A stretch of DNA of 64,000 bases, taken from contig DBIA01000017.1 of assembly GCA_002296525.1 (NCBI GenBank), positions 124,001 through 188,000 on the forward strand, read 5' to 3'. The notes beneath the pieces are model-generated. The model was given only the letters and a program-made list of their open reading frames with translations, was not told the origin of the DNA and did not search any database. The DNA comes from Candidatus Neomicrothrix sp. UBA814 (GTDB lineage Bacteria > Actinomycetota > Acidimicrobiia > Acidimicrobiales > Poriferisodalaceae). Position 1 is the first letter of the stretch. The number at the start of each line of letters is the position of its first letter. Positions 1-8,775 of this stretch are shown in pieces. The translations under genes were made by a program, and so were the position numbers.

Positions 1-540
1 ATGTTCAACAACGCGGGAACACTCAGACCCGGCACCGTCTTAGAACTAGACGTCGACGACTGGGACCTTGTCATGGCAGTCAACGTGCGATCGGTGTACC
101 TCGGAGGGAAGTTCGCGATACCCGCCATGCTGGCATCGGGTGGCGGCTCAATCATCAACACCGCATCCATTTCCGGGTTGCACGGAGACGGAGGCGCTGT
201 TGTTTACGCCGCTAGCAAAGCAGCGGTCATTAACTTGACGCGAGCAATGAGTACCGACCATGCCGCCGACGGCATCAGAGTCAATGCCGTGTGTCCGGGG
301 ACCATTGAGACTCCACCAGTTCAACGAATGATGCAGGATCCGGTAGCTCTCGAAAGGAACTTGAATGCGCATGCGATAGGTCGTCTAGGTCGGCCCGAGG
401 AGATAGCTAGCGCAGCCCTGTGGCTCGCCAGCGATGAGTCCTCATTTGTGAGTGGGGAGGCCATAGTGGTTGATGGTGGACTGCGAGCCCAGTCACCTTT
501 GGGTCGTCTCGCTGACCCGAGACCGACGCATCTGAGGTGA
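1..540 (+). CDS. SDR family oxidoreductase, 5' end cut by window
   Basis: C-terminal three quarters of a classical short-chain dehydrogenase/reductase. The sequence opens at the NNAG motif (residues 3-6), which normally sits about 90 residues into an SDR. The Gly-rich cofactor motif and the true start therefore lie upstream of the window, and the ATG at base 1 is internal. The catalytic Ser56, Tyr69 and Lys73 (Y-A-A-S-K) are all present, and the usual SDR C-terminal V-D-G-G motif follows. It should be an NAD(P)-dependent alcohol or ketone oxidoreductase; the substrate cannot be told. It ends 64 bp before the MFS gene on the same strand. Confidence 0.9.
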   Translation: MFNNAGTLRPGTVLELDVDDWDLVMAVNVRSVYLGGKFAIPAMLASGGGSIINTASISGLHGDGGAVVYAASKAAVINLTRAMSTDHAADGIRVNAVCPGTIETPPVQRMMQDPVALERNLNAHAIGRLGRPEEIASAALWLASDESSFVSGEAIVVDGGLRAQSPLGRLADPRPTHLR

Positions 541-604
541 AACAGTTAACAAAGAGATTGTCGCCAATCAGGTTTGGGCGCCCCATCTGCAGCAGAATCC
601 CCAA

Positions 605-1858
605 GTGAGCGATTCCGACGTGAGCGACGAGTCAGACGACCTGGCAGGGCATGAAATAGCGAATGCGCTGTCCGTCTCCGATTACAAACGTCTCTGGCTA
701 AACAACCTCATATACATGTTTGTGGGCAATGCCCAACGCTTCGCGGTTGGATGGCTTGTCCTCGACGGTTTCGGCGGAAATGAGACTCGCCAGGGGTTGG
801 CAGTTTTTATGCTTGGAATTCCGATGGCGTTCATTGTCATGCAGGCGGGTGCGCTTGCTGACCGAGTCAACGGCCGGGTTTTGTTGATGCGAAGTCAGTT
901 GTGTTTACTAGTTGTCGTTGCGGCGACGCTGCTCTTATTGATCATGGGTCAACTCAACTACCCGTGGGTCCTGATTCTGTCTGTCCTTTCGGGGGTCGCC
1001 CAAGCTTTTGGGCAGCCGGTGCGACAAGCGTTGATCCCGCTACTGGTCCCTGACCGCCTGTTGATGAACGCGGTGGCCTTAAACGCTTTAGCGATGACCA
1101 CCAGCATGATTCTCTCGGCACCCTTGGTCAAGATTGCCGGTGACCTATATGACTTTGAAGGCGTGTATGGAGTGCAGGTCATCATGCTGGTCCTGGGGTT
1201 ATTGGTGGTTCGACGCATGCGAACGCCCGAGGTTAAAGAAGCACCGAGGCGCCGCCTGCTACAAGAAACAGCTTCAGCTCTTCGACATGTAGTGAGTGAC
1301 ATCAGATTGCGAGTCTTGTTCTTGTTGCTCGCTGTTGCAGCGCTCAGTGTCAACACCGCCGTCATGGTGACGATGCAGGCAAAACTAAAGGAAGAACTTC
1401 TCCGCGACAGCGGCGACATGGCCTACCTCTTGGCCGTCATGGCATTGGGTATCGCCATTACGTCGGTCATCGTCATGCGTCGGGGCGACATGAAGCGGAA
1501 AGGCGGAAAATTTCAGCGGGCGATGATGTGCGGCTCCGCGATTGTGGCGTGTATGGGTCAAGCCTCCTCTTTTCGCGTTCTGATCCCTCTGTTCTTTCTT
1601 ATGGGTCTAGCGGGGGGCGTGTACATCACAATGAATCAAGGACTCATCCAATCGAATACTCCCAAGGACCTCATGGGAAGAGTTATGGCCCTGTACTTAT
1701 TGGTTCAAGCAGGTCTGATGCCCCTGGGGGCGTTGGGACTTGGATGGGCGGCATCTTCGATCGGAACTGGCAATGTCATCACTATATGTGGGATAATTTC
1801 ACTCATAGTGGTGATTTGGACCCATCTGGGGTTTCCGACGGTACGCAACCTGGACTAG
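605..1858 (+). CDS. MFS transporter (MFS_3/EntS-like)
   Basis: Integral membrane protein of 417 residues with about 12 hydrophobic segments, the length and layout of the MFS_3 / enterobactin-exporter-like group. Members are mostly drug or siderophore exporters driven by proton antiport. The start is GTG at 605 without an obvious Shine-Dalgarno. The acidic N-terminal tail of about 25 residues (rich in Ser and Asp) would be cytoplasmic. A basic loop near residues 205-215 (RRMR...RRR) marks the cytoplasmic side. It shares strand and short spacing with the SDR before it and the DUF1015 gene after it. Substrate unknown. Confidence 0.85.
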   Translation: MSDSDVSDESDDLAGHEIANALSVSDYKRLWLNNLIYMFVGNAQRFAVGWLVLDGFGGNETRQGLAVFMLGIPMAFIVMQAGALADRVNGRVLLMRSQLCLLVVVAATLLLLIMGQLNYPWVLILSVLSGVAQAFGQPVRQALIPLLVPDRLLMNAVALNALAMTTSMILSAPLVKIAGDLYDFEGVYGVQVIMLVLGLLVVRRMRTPEVKEAPRRRLLQETASALRHVVSDIRLRVLFLLLAVAALSVNTAVMVTMQAKLKEELLRDSGDMAYLLAVMALGIAITSVIVMRRGDMKRKGGKFQRAMMCGSAIVACMGQASSFRVLIPLFFLMGLAGGVYITMNQGLIQSNTPKDLMGRVMALYLLVQAGLMPLGALGLGWAASSIGTGNVITICGIISLIVVIWTHLGFPTVRNLD

Positions 1859-1886
1859 TTTCGTCTCTCTGCGAGGGGTGCACGAA

Positions 1887-2987
1887 GTGATCCGACCGAT
1901 TACAGCCGCGGTGATTGACGATAGCTGGGCACCTGCTGTGGTCCCGCCGCCCTATGACGGGCTCACTTCCGAGCAGCGGAAACAACATTTAGAGCAACAT
2001 CCCCACTCCTTTCTTCACGTCACCAGGTCGGCCGACGCTAGTCATGAGCACCCCTCAGAACACCTTCGCCTCGCCACCGAAGGTAACGCCGCCCTCAACG
2101 AACTGATTTCCGCTGGGGCGTACAGAGAACAAGACAAAGAACGTCTCTTTCTGCAGAAAATAGAAGCGGACGGAGTCACCCAAAGATCGATTATTGGAGC
2201 GATCAATTTGGCCGAGGTTGAACCACAACCACATGAGGCTGTGCACCCTGGTCGGGTACAAGCCCTCGCCGCTCACTTCAGGCAGGTGCGTTCGATGTCC
2301 AGCCCGGTAGTGATTACCTCACGTTCCGATGATCTCGACCTTCGACTCTTGGAAGAATCGGAGGCAACAGAAACTGTCACGAGCTTTGCCGCCGCAGACG
2401 GTACCCAAATAAGCCTCTGGGAAATTAACTCCCAGCTTGAGACAGATCTAGAAGACCTGTATATCGTCGACGGCCACCACCGAATAGCTGCAGCGCGAGA
2501 AGCAAATTTCAGGGAACTTCTAGTTGCGTACGTGCCGCCCTCCGAACTACACATCGGAAGTTTCGACCGCGACATCGACGAAATTGAGTTTTTGCCTCGC
2601 AAAACAATTGATGCGCTTACGAAATGGTGTGATGTCCGAGGGTCATCAGAATCGGAATCCACGAAACCGGTAGATAAAGGTGTCCTAAGGGTCCGGTTTG
2701 GAGACGACTGGTTTTGGGCGGAACGCAAAGAACCCAGCGGCTTAGATTCAGAGTTCGTTCACTCAGTCGTACTTCCCGAACTATTTGGTATCCATGAAGC
2801 CGACGACCCCAGACTTTCCTACCGCCCCTCAGGAGCAGGCATAGATAGCACTCCGGCAACAATTCGGTTGGCTCCAGCCGAACTCGAAGACGTGTTCGAC
2901 ATCGCCGATGCGAATCTAGTGATGCCACCTAAATCGACATACTTCTTTCCCAAAGCCCGATCCGGAGTGTTAATTATCTCCTGCTAA
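1887..2987 (+). CDS. DUF1015 family protein
   Basis: Matches the DUF1015 family by its opening (I-R-P-I... followed by P-P-Y-D) and by the signature V-D-G-H-H-R-I-A-A-A near residue 195, which is the family's most conserved stretch. About 366 residues, slightly short of the common 400. The function of DUF1015 is not established; the double His suggests a metal- or phosphate-binding enzyme. I chose GTG 1887 because GAGGGG at 1873-1878 sits 8 nt upstream; an in-frame GTG at 1878 would overlap that site. It converges on the amidohydrolase with 11 bp between stop codons. Confidence 0.8.
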   Translation: MIRPITAAVIDDSWAPAVVPPPYDGLTSEQRKQHLEQHPHSFLHVTRSADASHEHPSEHLRLATEGNAALNELISAGAYREQDKERLFLQKIEADGVTQRSIIGAINLAEVEPQPHEAVHPGRVQALAAHFRQVRSMSSPVVITSRSDDLDLRLLEESEATETVTSFAAADGTQISLWEINSQLETDLEDLYIVDGHHRIAAAREANFRELLVAYVPPSELHIGSFDRDIDEIEFLPRKTIDALTKWCDVRGSSESESTKPVDKGVLRVRFGDDWFWAERKEPSGLDSEFVHSVVLPELFGIHEADDPRLSYRPSGAGIDSTPATIRLAPAELEDVFDIADANLVMPPKSTYFFPKARSGVLIISC

Positions 2988-2998
2988 GGACCAGGTCT

Positions 2999-4201
2999 TT
3001 ACAGCCCAAATAGGGTCCGAGTGTTATCACCAATAAAGGCTCGTCGATGTTGTTCAGGAAACATATTTACAAGTTCGTTGAGGTCGTGAACATATTCAGG
3101 AGTGTGATCCGCATGCGGAAAGTCCGATGCCCACATGAACCGGTCATATCCAAAACGTTCAGCCAATGACGGAATAGTTCGCTCATCAGGATCACAGCTG
3201 ATCCAGATCTGCCGCATGAAGTATTCGCTGGGTTTCAACTCAAGGGGCACTCGTGTGCCAACGAACGTGTGCGCGTACACCGCGTCGATTCGGTCCAACC
3301 AATAACCAATCCACCCGCCACCGGACTCAAGCACTAAGACTTTCAACTCGGGAAATTTGTCAAATACCCCATAGTCAAACATGGTGGTGAACTGGTGTCG
3401 GACGCCATCAGAGGCGGTAACAGAGGCAGTCAACCGCAACTGTTTAACGTTCTCCCAAGCGCCCATACGACTGCCCTTAGTCCACTGCGGTTCAAACGTT
3501 GGGTGTATCGCGAACGGAACATCAAGTTCTTGAGCAGTAGCAAAGACGACGTCGTTGTCGGGATGACCCAATGGAGTCGCGTTATGGGTAAATGGAGCAA
3601 CATAACAACCCTTCGCCCCATCGTTCACAGCGCGCCGAAGTTCAGCTGCAGCCGCTTCAGGGTCACTCAACGACAGATGTGCTGAAGGCACCAGCCGACC
3701 GCCGCTATCTCGACAGAAATCGACGACCCATCGGTTGTAAGCGCGCGTATAAGCCTGACTCAACTCCGGATCCTCCAACTCCGCTTCCCACAACAAACCC
3801 ACCGTCGTGTAAATCACCGCTGCATCAAGATTCTCGGCATCTAACACTTCCAACCGCTGGTCCGGATCCATCGAACCAAATGGGGCCTCGTGAAGATAAG
3901 TTCGATCAGGGTTGCGTTGAATATCTGCGAGATCAGGCGCACCCATCGCTCCTAAGGTCGCAGGGAAACCCCGACGACTCATTGTGCTTCGTTGCCCGCC
4001 GATTTCCAGTTCCTCAAGCCCGTTCTCATCGACACGAATCCTCAGGGCGCGATCTTTGTACTTGGATTCCAGATATTCATCCCAAAGATCGGGCGGCTCA
4101 AGAATATGACCGTCCGCGTCAATAGCGCCGTCACACTCGATCCTATGCACCTCGTGCATTTGCTGATCTGGTAGCCCTTCACGTTGAATCGTCGTAGCCA
4201 T
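2999..4201 (-). CDS. Amidohydrolase_2 family metal-dependent hydrolase
   Basis: TIM-barrel metal hydrolase of the ACMSD-like amidohydrolase_2 group. The N-terminal D-A-D-G-H-I-L-E-P-P is the metal-binding D-x-D-x-H-x-x-E-P type motif. Internal A-I-H-P-T and the C-terminal W-A-S-D-F-P-H-A-D carry the remaining ligands. Family members do decarboxylations and hydrolyses of carboxylated rings or lactones; the substrate is unknown. Start ATG 4201 is preceded by GGAGGAGG three bases upstream, a very strong ribosome site, so the longer in-frame start is not used. About 400 residues, normal for the family. Confidence 0.85.
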   Translation of the reverse strand: MATTIQREGLPDQQMHEVHRIECDGAIDADGHILEPPDLWDEYLESKYKDRALRIRVDENGLEELEIGGQRSTMSRRGFPATLGAMGAPDLADIQRNPDRTYLHEAPFGSMDPDQRLEVLDAENLDAAVIYTTVGLLWEAELEDPELSQAYTRAYNRWVVDFCRDSGGRLVPSAHLSLSDPEAAAAELRRAVNDGAKGCYVAPFTHNATPLGHPDNDVVFATAQELDVPFAIHPTFEPQWTKGSRMGAWENVKQLRLTASVTASDGVRHQFTTMFDYGVFDKFPELKVLVLESGGGWIGYWLDRIDAVYAHTFVGTRVPLELKPSEYFMRQIWISCDPDERTIPSLAERFGYDRFMWASDFPHADHTPEYVHDLNELVNMFPEQHRRAFIGDNTRTLFGL

Positions 4202-4242
4202 GGTCCTCCTCCAAACTATGGACATTCTTTCAGAGAGCAGCC

Positions 4243-5010
4243 CTACCTAGCTGAAGCACCACCATCCACAGTCAAAGTAGTTCCACTTATATGGCTAGCG
4301 CGCACCGAAGCTAAAAAAGTAACTACGTCTGCGCACTGCTCAACTGAGCCTGGAGCGGGATCCTCAGGAATAAGTTCTTCCCAGCGGTCTGCATCTCCAA
4401 ATTGATCAATAGCTTCACGTTTTAAAATGTCACCCATACGGTCGGTCACAATCAGACCCGGATTAATGGCTAACACCCGAACGCCATGGTTGAGGCTCCT
4501 ACTCCCCAGCGCTGTTGTGAGGCCGACCAGACCGGAATTGCCAACAGCCCCTGCAATGTAGGTTGGTTGAGGTCTTACGGCCGCCGCGCCAATCACGTTA
4601 ATGATCACACCGCTCCCACGTTCGACCATCAGTCCGTAGACCTCTCTGCACAAATTGATGTAACCGAACACTTTCAAATCCCAAGCCGTTCGCCAGGTTT
4701 GCTCGTCAATAGTTGCGATATCCCCAGCCGGTATAGCCCCGGCGTTGTTAATCCAAATGTCAACTTCCCCTGCCGCTGACACCAAAGCCGACTGGTCTTG
4801 AGATTTAGACAAATCGACCGAATGCGATACCACCGTTACATCCGGATTCGCTTTAAGAACCGCTGACACTGCTGCATCAAGACTTTCTTGACTCCGCGAA
4901 GCGAGATGCACGTCGCAGCCTTCGCGTGCCAACGCAACAGCGCAACCCAAACCAATGCCCCTTGAGCCGCCCGTAACCATGACTTTTTTGCCAGTCAGAT
5001 TTAGATCCAT
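4243..5010 (-). CDS. Atypical SDR oxidoreductase lacking the usual Ser and Lys
   Basis: Short-chain dehydrogenase fold, 255 residues. T-G-G-S-R-G-I-G at residues 13-20 binds the cofactor and I-N-N-A-G follows. At the active site the Tyr is present, but the residue four after it is Ala instead of Lys (Y-I-A-G-A) and the residue 13 before it is Asn instead of Ser. This pattern is known to me from a subgroup of SDRs and suggests a changed or non-redox role. The ATG at 5010 puts the Gly-rich motif at the expected distance; the longer TTG start overlaps the divergent gene. It lies divergent to the next SDR. Confidence 0.85.
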   Translation of the reverse strand: MDLNLTGKKVMVTGGSRGIGLGCAVALAREGCDVHLASRSQESLDAAVSAVLKANPDVTVVSHSVDLSKSQDQSALVSAAGEVDIWINNAGAIPAGDIATIDEQTWRTAWDLKVFGYINLCREVYGLMVERGSGVIINVIGAAAVRPQPTYIAGAVGNSGLVGLTTALGSRSLNHGVRVLAINPGLIVTDRMGDILKREAIDQFGDADRWEELIPEDPAPGSVEQCADVVTFLASVRASHISGTTLTVDGGASAR

Positions 5011-5093
5011 AAAGTGACCGTAGTGCGAATAGCGAGCACGAAGCCCCGCGGTTGGGCGACAATGACACTGCAAAGTCAGATAGGGGAAAGATC

Positions 5094-5960
5094 ATGAGTG
5101 GAGCGCTTGAATCGAAAGTGGCAATTGTGACCGGCGGGGCTAGTGGAATGGGCTTAGCCACAGTTCGTAGATTCTTAGAAGAGGGTGCCTCAGTTGTGGT
5201 CGGCGACCTGAACGCTGAGAATGGCCGCACTGTCGTCGAGGAACTGAATGCCGAAGGATATGAAGGCAAGGTCAGCTTCACAGTCACAGATGTGTCTGTC
5301 GAAGATGATGTAGCGGCAATGACCGAGCTAGCGGTTGATGCATACGGTCGTTTAGACGTCGTGTTCAATAACGCAGGCATTGGCGGTGCCTTCGGCCCCA
5401 TCACCGAACTAGAGGTAGATGACTGGGACAAGACGTTTCACATATTGGTTCGATCGATCTTTTTGGGAACCAAACATGCAGCTCGGATCATGATTGACCA
5501 AGGTCAAGGTGGGTCCATAATTAATACGGCCTCGATAGCGGGCATGGGCGGCGGCGCTGGACCTCAGGCGTACTCTGCCGCTAAAGCCGCTGTAGTGAGT
5601 TTGTCGAAAACAACAGCGGTGGAGTTGGCTCCACATGACATTCGAGTAAACGCAATCTGCCCCGGAGTTATCTTTACCCCGCTGATGCATAGCGGTAACG
5701 AAGAACAAGCGGAGGAAGTTATCGCCGAAATTCAACCGCTGTCGAAACGTGGAGAAGGCTCCGATATAGCAGGAATGGCTCTCTTTCTTGCTAGTACCGA
5801 TTCTGCGTTTATCACAGGTCAGGAACACATCGTGGATGGCGGCCTTCTAGCGAGCGGACCTCGACTCATTGGACGAATGCACAATTCCCGTAACTTGCAT
5901 CGCATGGCGGGCATGGCATACGGCAGCAGTGGCCAAACTCCCACGTATCGCCGGCTCTAA
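5094..5960 (+). CDS. SDR family oxidoreductase
   Basis: Classical SDR, 288 residues. T-G-G-A-S-G-M-G at residues 13-20, N-N-A-G-I, the Ser in T-A-S-I-A-G and the Y-S-A-A-K pair are all intact. An acidic residue after the second beta strand (G-D-L-N) favours NAD over NADP. ATG 5094 is preceded by AGGGGAAAG at good spacing; the longer in-frame start is rejected. A tail of about 30 residues follows the V-D-G-G motif and resembles the tail of the partial SDR at the window start, so the two may be paralogues. Substrate unknown. Confidence 0.9.
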   Translation: MSGALESKVAIVTGGASGMGLATVRRFLEEGASVVVGDLNAENGRTVVEELNAEGYEGKVSFTVTDVSVEDDVAAMTELAVDAYGRLDVVFNNAGIGGAFGPITELEVDDWDKTFHILVRSIFLGTKHAARIMIDQGQGGSIINTASIAGMGGGAGPQAYSAAKAAVVSLSKTTAVELAPHDIRVNAICPGVIFTPLMHSGNEEQAEEVIAEIQPLSKRGEGSDIAGMALFLASTDSAFITGQEHIVDGGLLASGPRLIGRMHNSRNLHRMAGMAYGSSGQTPTYRRL

Positions 5961-5969
5961 ACGGCACTA

Positions 5970-5982
5970 ACCAGGCGCTGGT
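5970..5982. terminator. Small hairpin between convergent genes
   Basis: ACCAG-GCG-CTGGT forms a 5-bp stem with a 3-nt loop between the convergent SDR and CoA-transferase stops. There is no U-run, so it is at best a weak bidirectional terminator. Confidence 0.25.
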
Positions 5983-5988
5983 GAGGAA

Positions 5989-7257
5989 TCAGATCTCTGC
6001 CAAAGCATCCCTATGATCAGGGTGAGCAATGCTGATCAACAGCTCAGCTCTTTCCGCTAGAGACCTACCCCTCAACTCAACAGCGCCATGTTCGGTAACG
6101 ACAATGTCCGCCAAATAACTAGGAAGGGTTGTAGGCGCTCCCGCAGTTAACTGTTGAACGATTCGCGACACCGATCCTTTAGCAGCTGTAGAAGGCATCG
6201 CGATTATGGACCGTCCGCCAGTAGCGATAGAGGCTCCGAACGCAAAGTCAGGTGCCCCACCAGGACCCGAAATAAATCGACCCGACGCGAATTCGCTATT
6301 GGCAGAACCGTCTAGGGCCATCTCCACTGTTGACTGCAAAGCAACAAACTTCTGAACGGAAGCCATTCCTGGAATACCGTGAGTGTGAGCTCCTCGAGCC
6401 AATTTCACTAAGGGATTCCGATTGACCCAATCATAAAGTTTTCTCGTACCCATAATCTCCGCTGCTACTGACACTCCTTCGTCGCACCCTTTATGAAGAT
6501 TGTTGACCGCGCCGCATTCAATCAATTCGAGACAGGCATCATTGATCATCCCGCCATGTAGCCCGAGATCCTTTCGGCCCCGCAAACTAGAAAGAACAGC
6601 GTCAGGTACCGCCCCGATCCCGAATTGCAACGTCGATCCATCGGGGATAAATGGTTCAATGAAGTCGGCTATAGCTGCTGACACTGTGTCTACAACAGCT
6701 GGTTGCAGCTCCGGTAACGGTTCATCTATTGACACTAAGAAGTCAAAATCGCGGGTAGAGCATTCACCCTCCCCGTAAACGTGTGGCATCTCGTTGTTGA
6801 TTTGCCCAATCACAAGTGGAGCTTCTTTCAACAGCGATACGTGGCCTCCGACGCCAGTTCCCAGACTGCAATTGCCTTCCTTGTCTGGGGGACTTACCTG
6901 ACACACAACAATGTCAGCGGGCAGCGGGCCGTTAGGGCTGCATATTCCGTCAAGGTCTGAGTAACGACCGGGAATGATCCCAAAATCTTCGTGATCCAGT
7001 ACATCCCGCATCCCGCCAGTTGGTTGTAAAGAGAGCCAACTAAATGGTTCACCTAAGTGGTCTACAGGGGCAGGTCGTTCCAACAAGAACGCCGATACAA
7101 ACTGCAAACGCTGAAATTGTTCACGGTGTTGGTCAATCGCAGTCAAAAGTCCGTATGGACAACCGGACCCCTGGGCCACATAAACAAGGCTTCCTTCGGG
7201 GATAGCGTCGATCGCTTCGTCGATTGTGACCCGCATGCCAGCTCGGCGTGAGTTCAT
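5989..7257 (-). CDS. Acetyl-CoA hydrolase/transferase family CoA-transferase
   Basis: Class I CoA-transferase of the acetyl-CoA hydrolase / 4-hydroxybutyrate CoA-transferase type, 422 residues. Recognisable blocks are G-I-G-A-V-P-D-A-V, G-M-I-N-D, the N-S-E-F region and the C-terminal T-E-H-G-A-V-E-L-R-G. It moves CoA between acyl groups, forming a Glu-CoA thioester. The ATG at 7257 has GGAGAGG just upstream; ATG at codon 8 is an alternative. Downstream of a MaoC gene on the same strand with 27 bp between, it probably takes part in acyl-CoA catabolism. The exact acyl donor is not decided by sequence. Confidence 0.88.
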   Translation of the reverse strand: MNSRRAGMRVTIDEAIDAIPEGSLVYVAQGSGCPYGLLTAIDQHREQFQRLQFVSAFLLERPAPVDHLGEPFSWLSLQPTGGMRDVLDHEDFGIIPGRYSDLDGICSPNGPLPADIVVCQVSPPDKEGNCSLGTGVGGHVSLLKEAPLVIGQINNEMPHVYGEGECSTRDFDFLVSIDEPLPELQPAVVDTVSAAIADFIEPFIPDGSTLQFGIGAVPDAVLSSLRGRKDLGLHGGMINDACLELIECGAVNNLHKGCDEGVSVAAEIMGTRKLYDWVNRNPLVKLARGAHTHGIPGMASVQKFVALQSTVEMALDGSANSEFASGRFISGPGGAPDFAFGASIATGGRSIIAMPSTAAKGSVSRIVQQLTAGAPTTLPSYLADIVVTEHGAVELRGRSLAERAELLISIAHPDHRDALAEI

Positions 7258-7284
7258 GACCTCTCCATTTCAATCAGAGAAACG

Positions 7285-7764
7285 CTAGTCGTCGACGTGC
7301 TCACTGCGGATCATTCGAGTAGGGGTGTACACCATGACTAACAGTTCGTCCTGGTTGAAAACCTCGTTTCGTGTAGTGACAATGCCTCGATCTCCTGAAG
7401 AGGTCATTCTCGCTTCAGTTACCTCCGCAATCACCTGCAAAGTGTCATTGACAAAGGTAGGCCCTTTGACCTGGACCTCGGCTCCTAGGTATGCGATGCC
7501 CGTTCCAGCGATAGCGCCCCCAGAAATAATGAGTCCCTCGGCGATAGACATCACGAGGCTTCCTGGAACCAATCGACCTGAATAGCCAGCACGCTCAGAG
7601 CCCGTGGCATCAAGAAATAAACCTTCAACAAACCCGAATTGAGTCGCATACACCATCAGGTCGGTCTCCGTTACTGTTCTCCTTGAAGTACTCCAGCGTT
7701 TACCAACAGGTACTTCGTCAAAGGTCCATCCGCGATGCGGCCTAGGGGGCATCTCAACTGTCAT
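7285..7764 (-). CDS. MaoC family acyl dehydratase
   Basis: Hot-dog-fold protein of 159 residues resembling MaoC / FAS1-like dehydratases: an opening G-W-T-F-D-E-V-P-V-G, then R-T-V-T-E-T-D, and a central L-V-P-G-S-L-V-M-S-I. Such enzymes hydrate or dehydrate enoyl-CoA esters. The usual catalytic His of the D-x-x-x-H pair is not obvious, since the corresponding segment reads F-L-D-A-T, so it may be a non-catalytic or thioesterase-like member. GGAGAG precedes ATG 7764. It probably shares an operon with the CoA-transferase and lies divergent to the GrdB-like selenoprotein. Confidence 0.75.
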   Translation of the reverse strand: MTVEMPPRPHRGWTFDEVPVGKRWSTSRRTVTETDLMVYATQFGFVEGLFLDATGSERAGYSGRLVPGSLVMSIAEGLIISGGAIAGTGIAYLGAEVQVKGPTFVNDTLQVIAEVTEARMTSSGDRGIVTTRNEVFNQDELLVMVYTPTRMIRSEHVDD

Positions 7765-7868
7765 TGTGCTCTCCGATGTGTCTTTGGTGAGACCGTAGTT
7801 CGCTATTTGGGCGCGAACCCTTTTCTGCGCCTACCATCAAGAGTGTTGTCCTAACCAGGGAGAGAAAT

Positions 7869-8774
7869 ATGCCTGCTGATCGACGCACCCACCGTTCCCA
7901 TGTCAGCTACATAGACAAATCACGGAACTACTACGGTGCTCAGGGTTACCCCCAGGCATACCAGTGGTCGTATAACCATGATGTCCCCTTCACGCCACTC
8001 ACGAAACCCTTAAACGAGTGTCGGATCGGGCTCGTCACTACTTCCTTCTTTGAAAGAAAAGTCGACAAAAATGCCGTAGCGGGCTCGGCAACGAAAGAAC
8101 CCTACGCAGCTCGTTGCGATGACGCGCTTGGCGGTCTCTACAACAAAGATCTTTTCTGGGACAAAGACACCACTCATACCGACGATCTTGACACTTATTT
8201 ACCGATAAACCGCCTTCGCGAACTTGCCCAACAAGGAAGAATCGGATCCTTAGCAGAACGTTTCTATGGAGTTCCGACTGACTACAGTCACCGAAGGACT
8301 AGTCGCAGAGACGCACCACAGATTCTTGAGTTCGCTCAGGAAGATGAACTCGATGCCGTTATTCTCGTGCCGCTTTGACCGGTTTGTCACCAGACCGTGA
8401 GTCTGGTTGCAAGACACCTTGAAGAAGCTGGACTGCCGACTGTAGTGATGGGTAGCGCCCGAGACATAGTTGAAGAGTGCGGGGTAAGCCGTTTTGTATA
8501 CACCGACTTTCCTCTGGGGAACCCGGTAGGAAAGCCCGATGATGTTGAAATGCAAATGACGATCACGGGCATGGCTTTAGACCTCCTAGAACGTGCTTGG
8601 GAACCGCGCACGACAGTACAAACGCCCTTTGTTTGGGATGCCGACAGTAACGACGACTGGCGCGAACATTTCATGAAGGTTGATGACACAAATCGCGAAG
8701 CGTTAGCGGCAGCTGGTGACCAAAGACGAGCAGCTCAAGCGGACGCGAAAGCTGAAGGTCGGAATAGGGGATAG
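7869..8774 (+). CDS. GrdB-like selenoprotein (glycine/sarcosine/betaine reductase B family), Sec at TGA 8376-8378
   Basis: Read through the in-frame TGA at 8376-8378 this is one 301-residue protein with U170-P-V-C173-H-Q-T-V-S-L-V. The family signature is a redox C/U-x-x-C followed by H-Q. Before the TGA lies D-A-V-I-L-V-P-L; after it comes G-S-A-R-D-I-V-E, then T-D-F-P-L-G-N-P, both typical of the family. The part after the TGA has no start codon or ribosome site of its own. GrdB of glycine reductase uses Sec to attack the substrate amine, but full GrdB is about 430 residues and no grdA, grdC or grdE is near. The actual substrate of this short form is therefore unknown. AGGGAG precedes ATG 7869. 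A SECIS-like hairpin follows the TGA. Confidence 0.9.
8385..8416 (+). promoter_or_regulatory. SECIS-like hairpin of the GrdB-like selenoprotein
   Basis: Perfect 7-bp stem ACCAGAC/GTCTGGT (8389-8395 with 8401-8407) closing the 5-nt loop CGTGA. A second stem TGTC/GACA lies below it across a 5-nt bulge. The loop starts 17 nt after the TGA, within the distance known for bacterial SECIS elements bound by SelB. A G lies within the first two loop bases, as the bacterial consensus expects. Confidence 0.8.
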
Positions 8775-8775
8775 C

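Noticed and set aside
3592..4125. 177-codon plus-strand ORF inside the amidohydrolase gene
   Set aside because: Pro-rich antisense shadow of a gene with clear motifs and a strong ribosome site.
4877..5431. Long minus-strand ORF of 184 codons
   Set aside because: It runs antisense across two good SDR genes, has low-complexity Ser/Thr-rich sequence and no motif.
8376..8378. Frameshift or nonsense pseudogene in the GrdB-like gene
   Set aside because: The frame is the same on both sides, the break is exactly at the known Sec site of the family and a SECIS-like hairpin follows.
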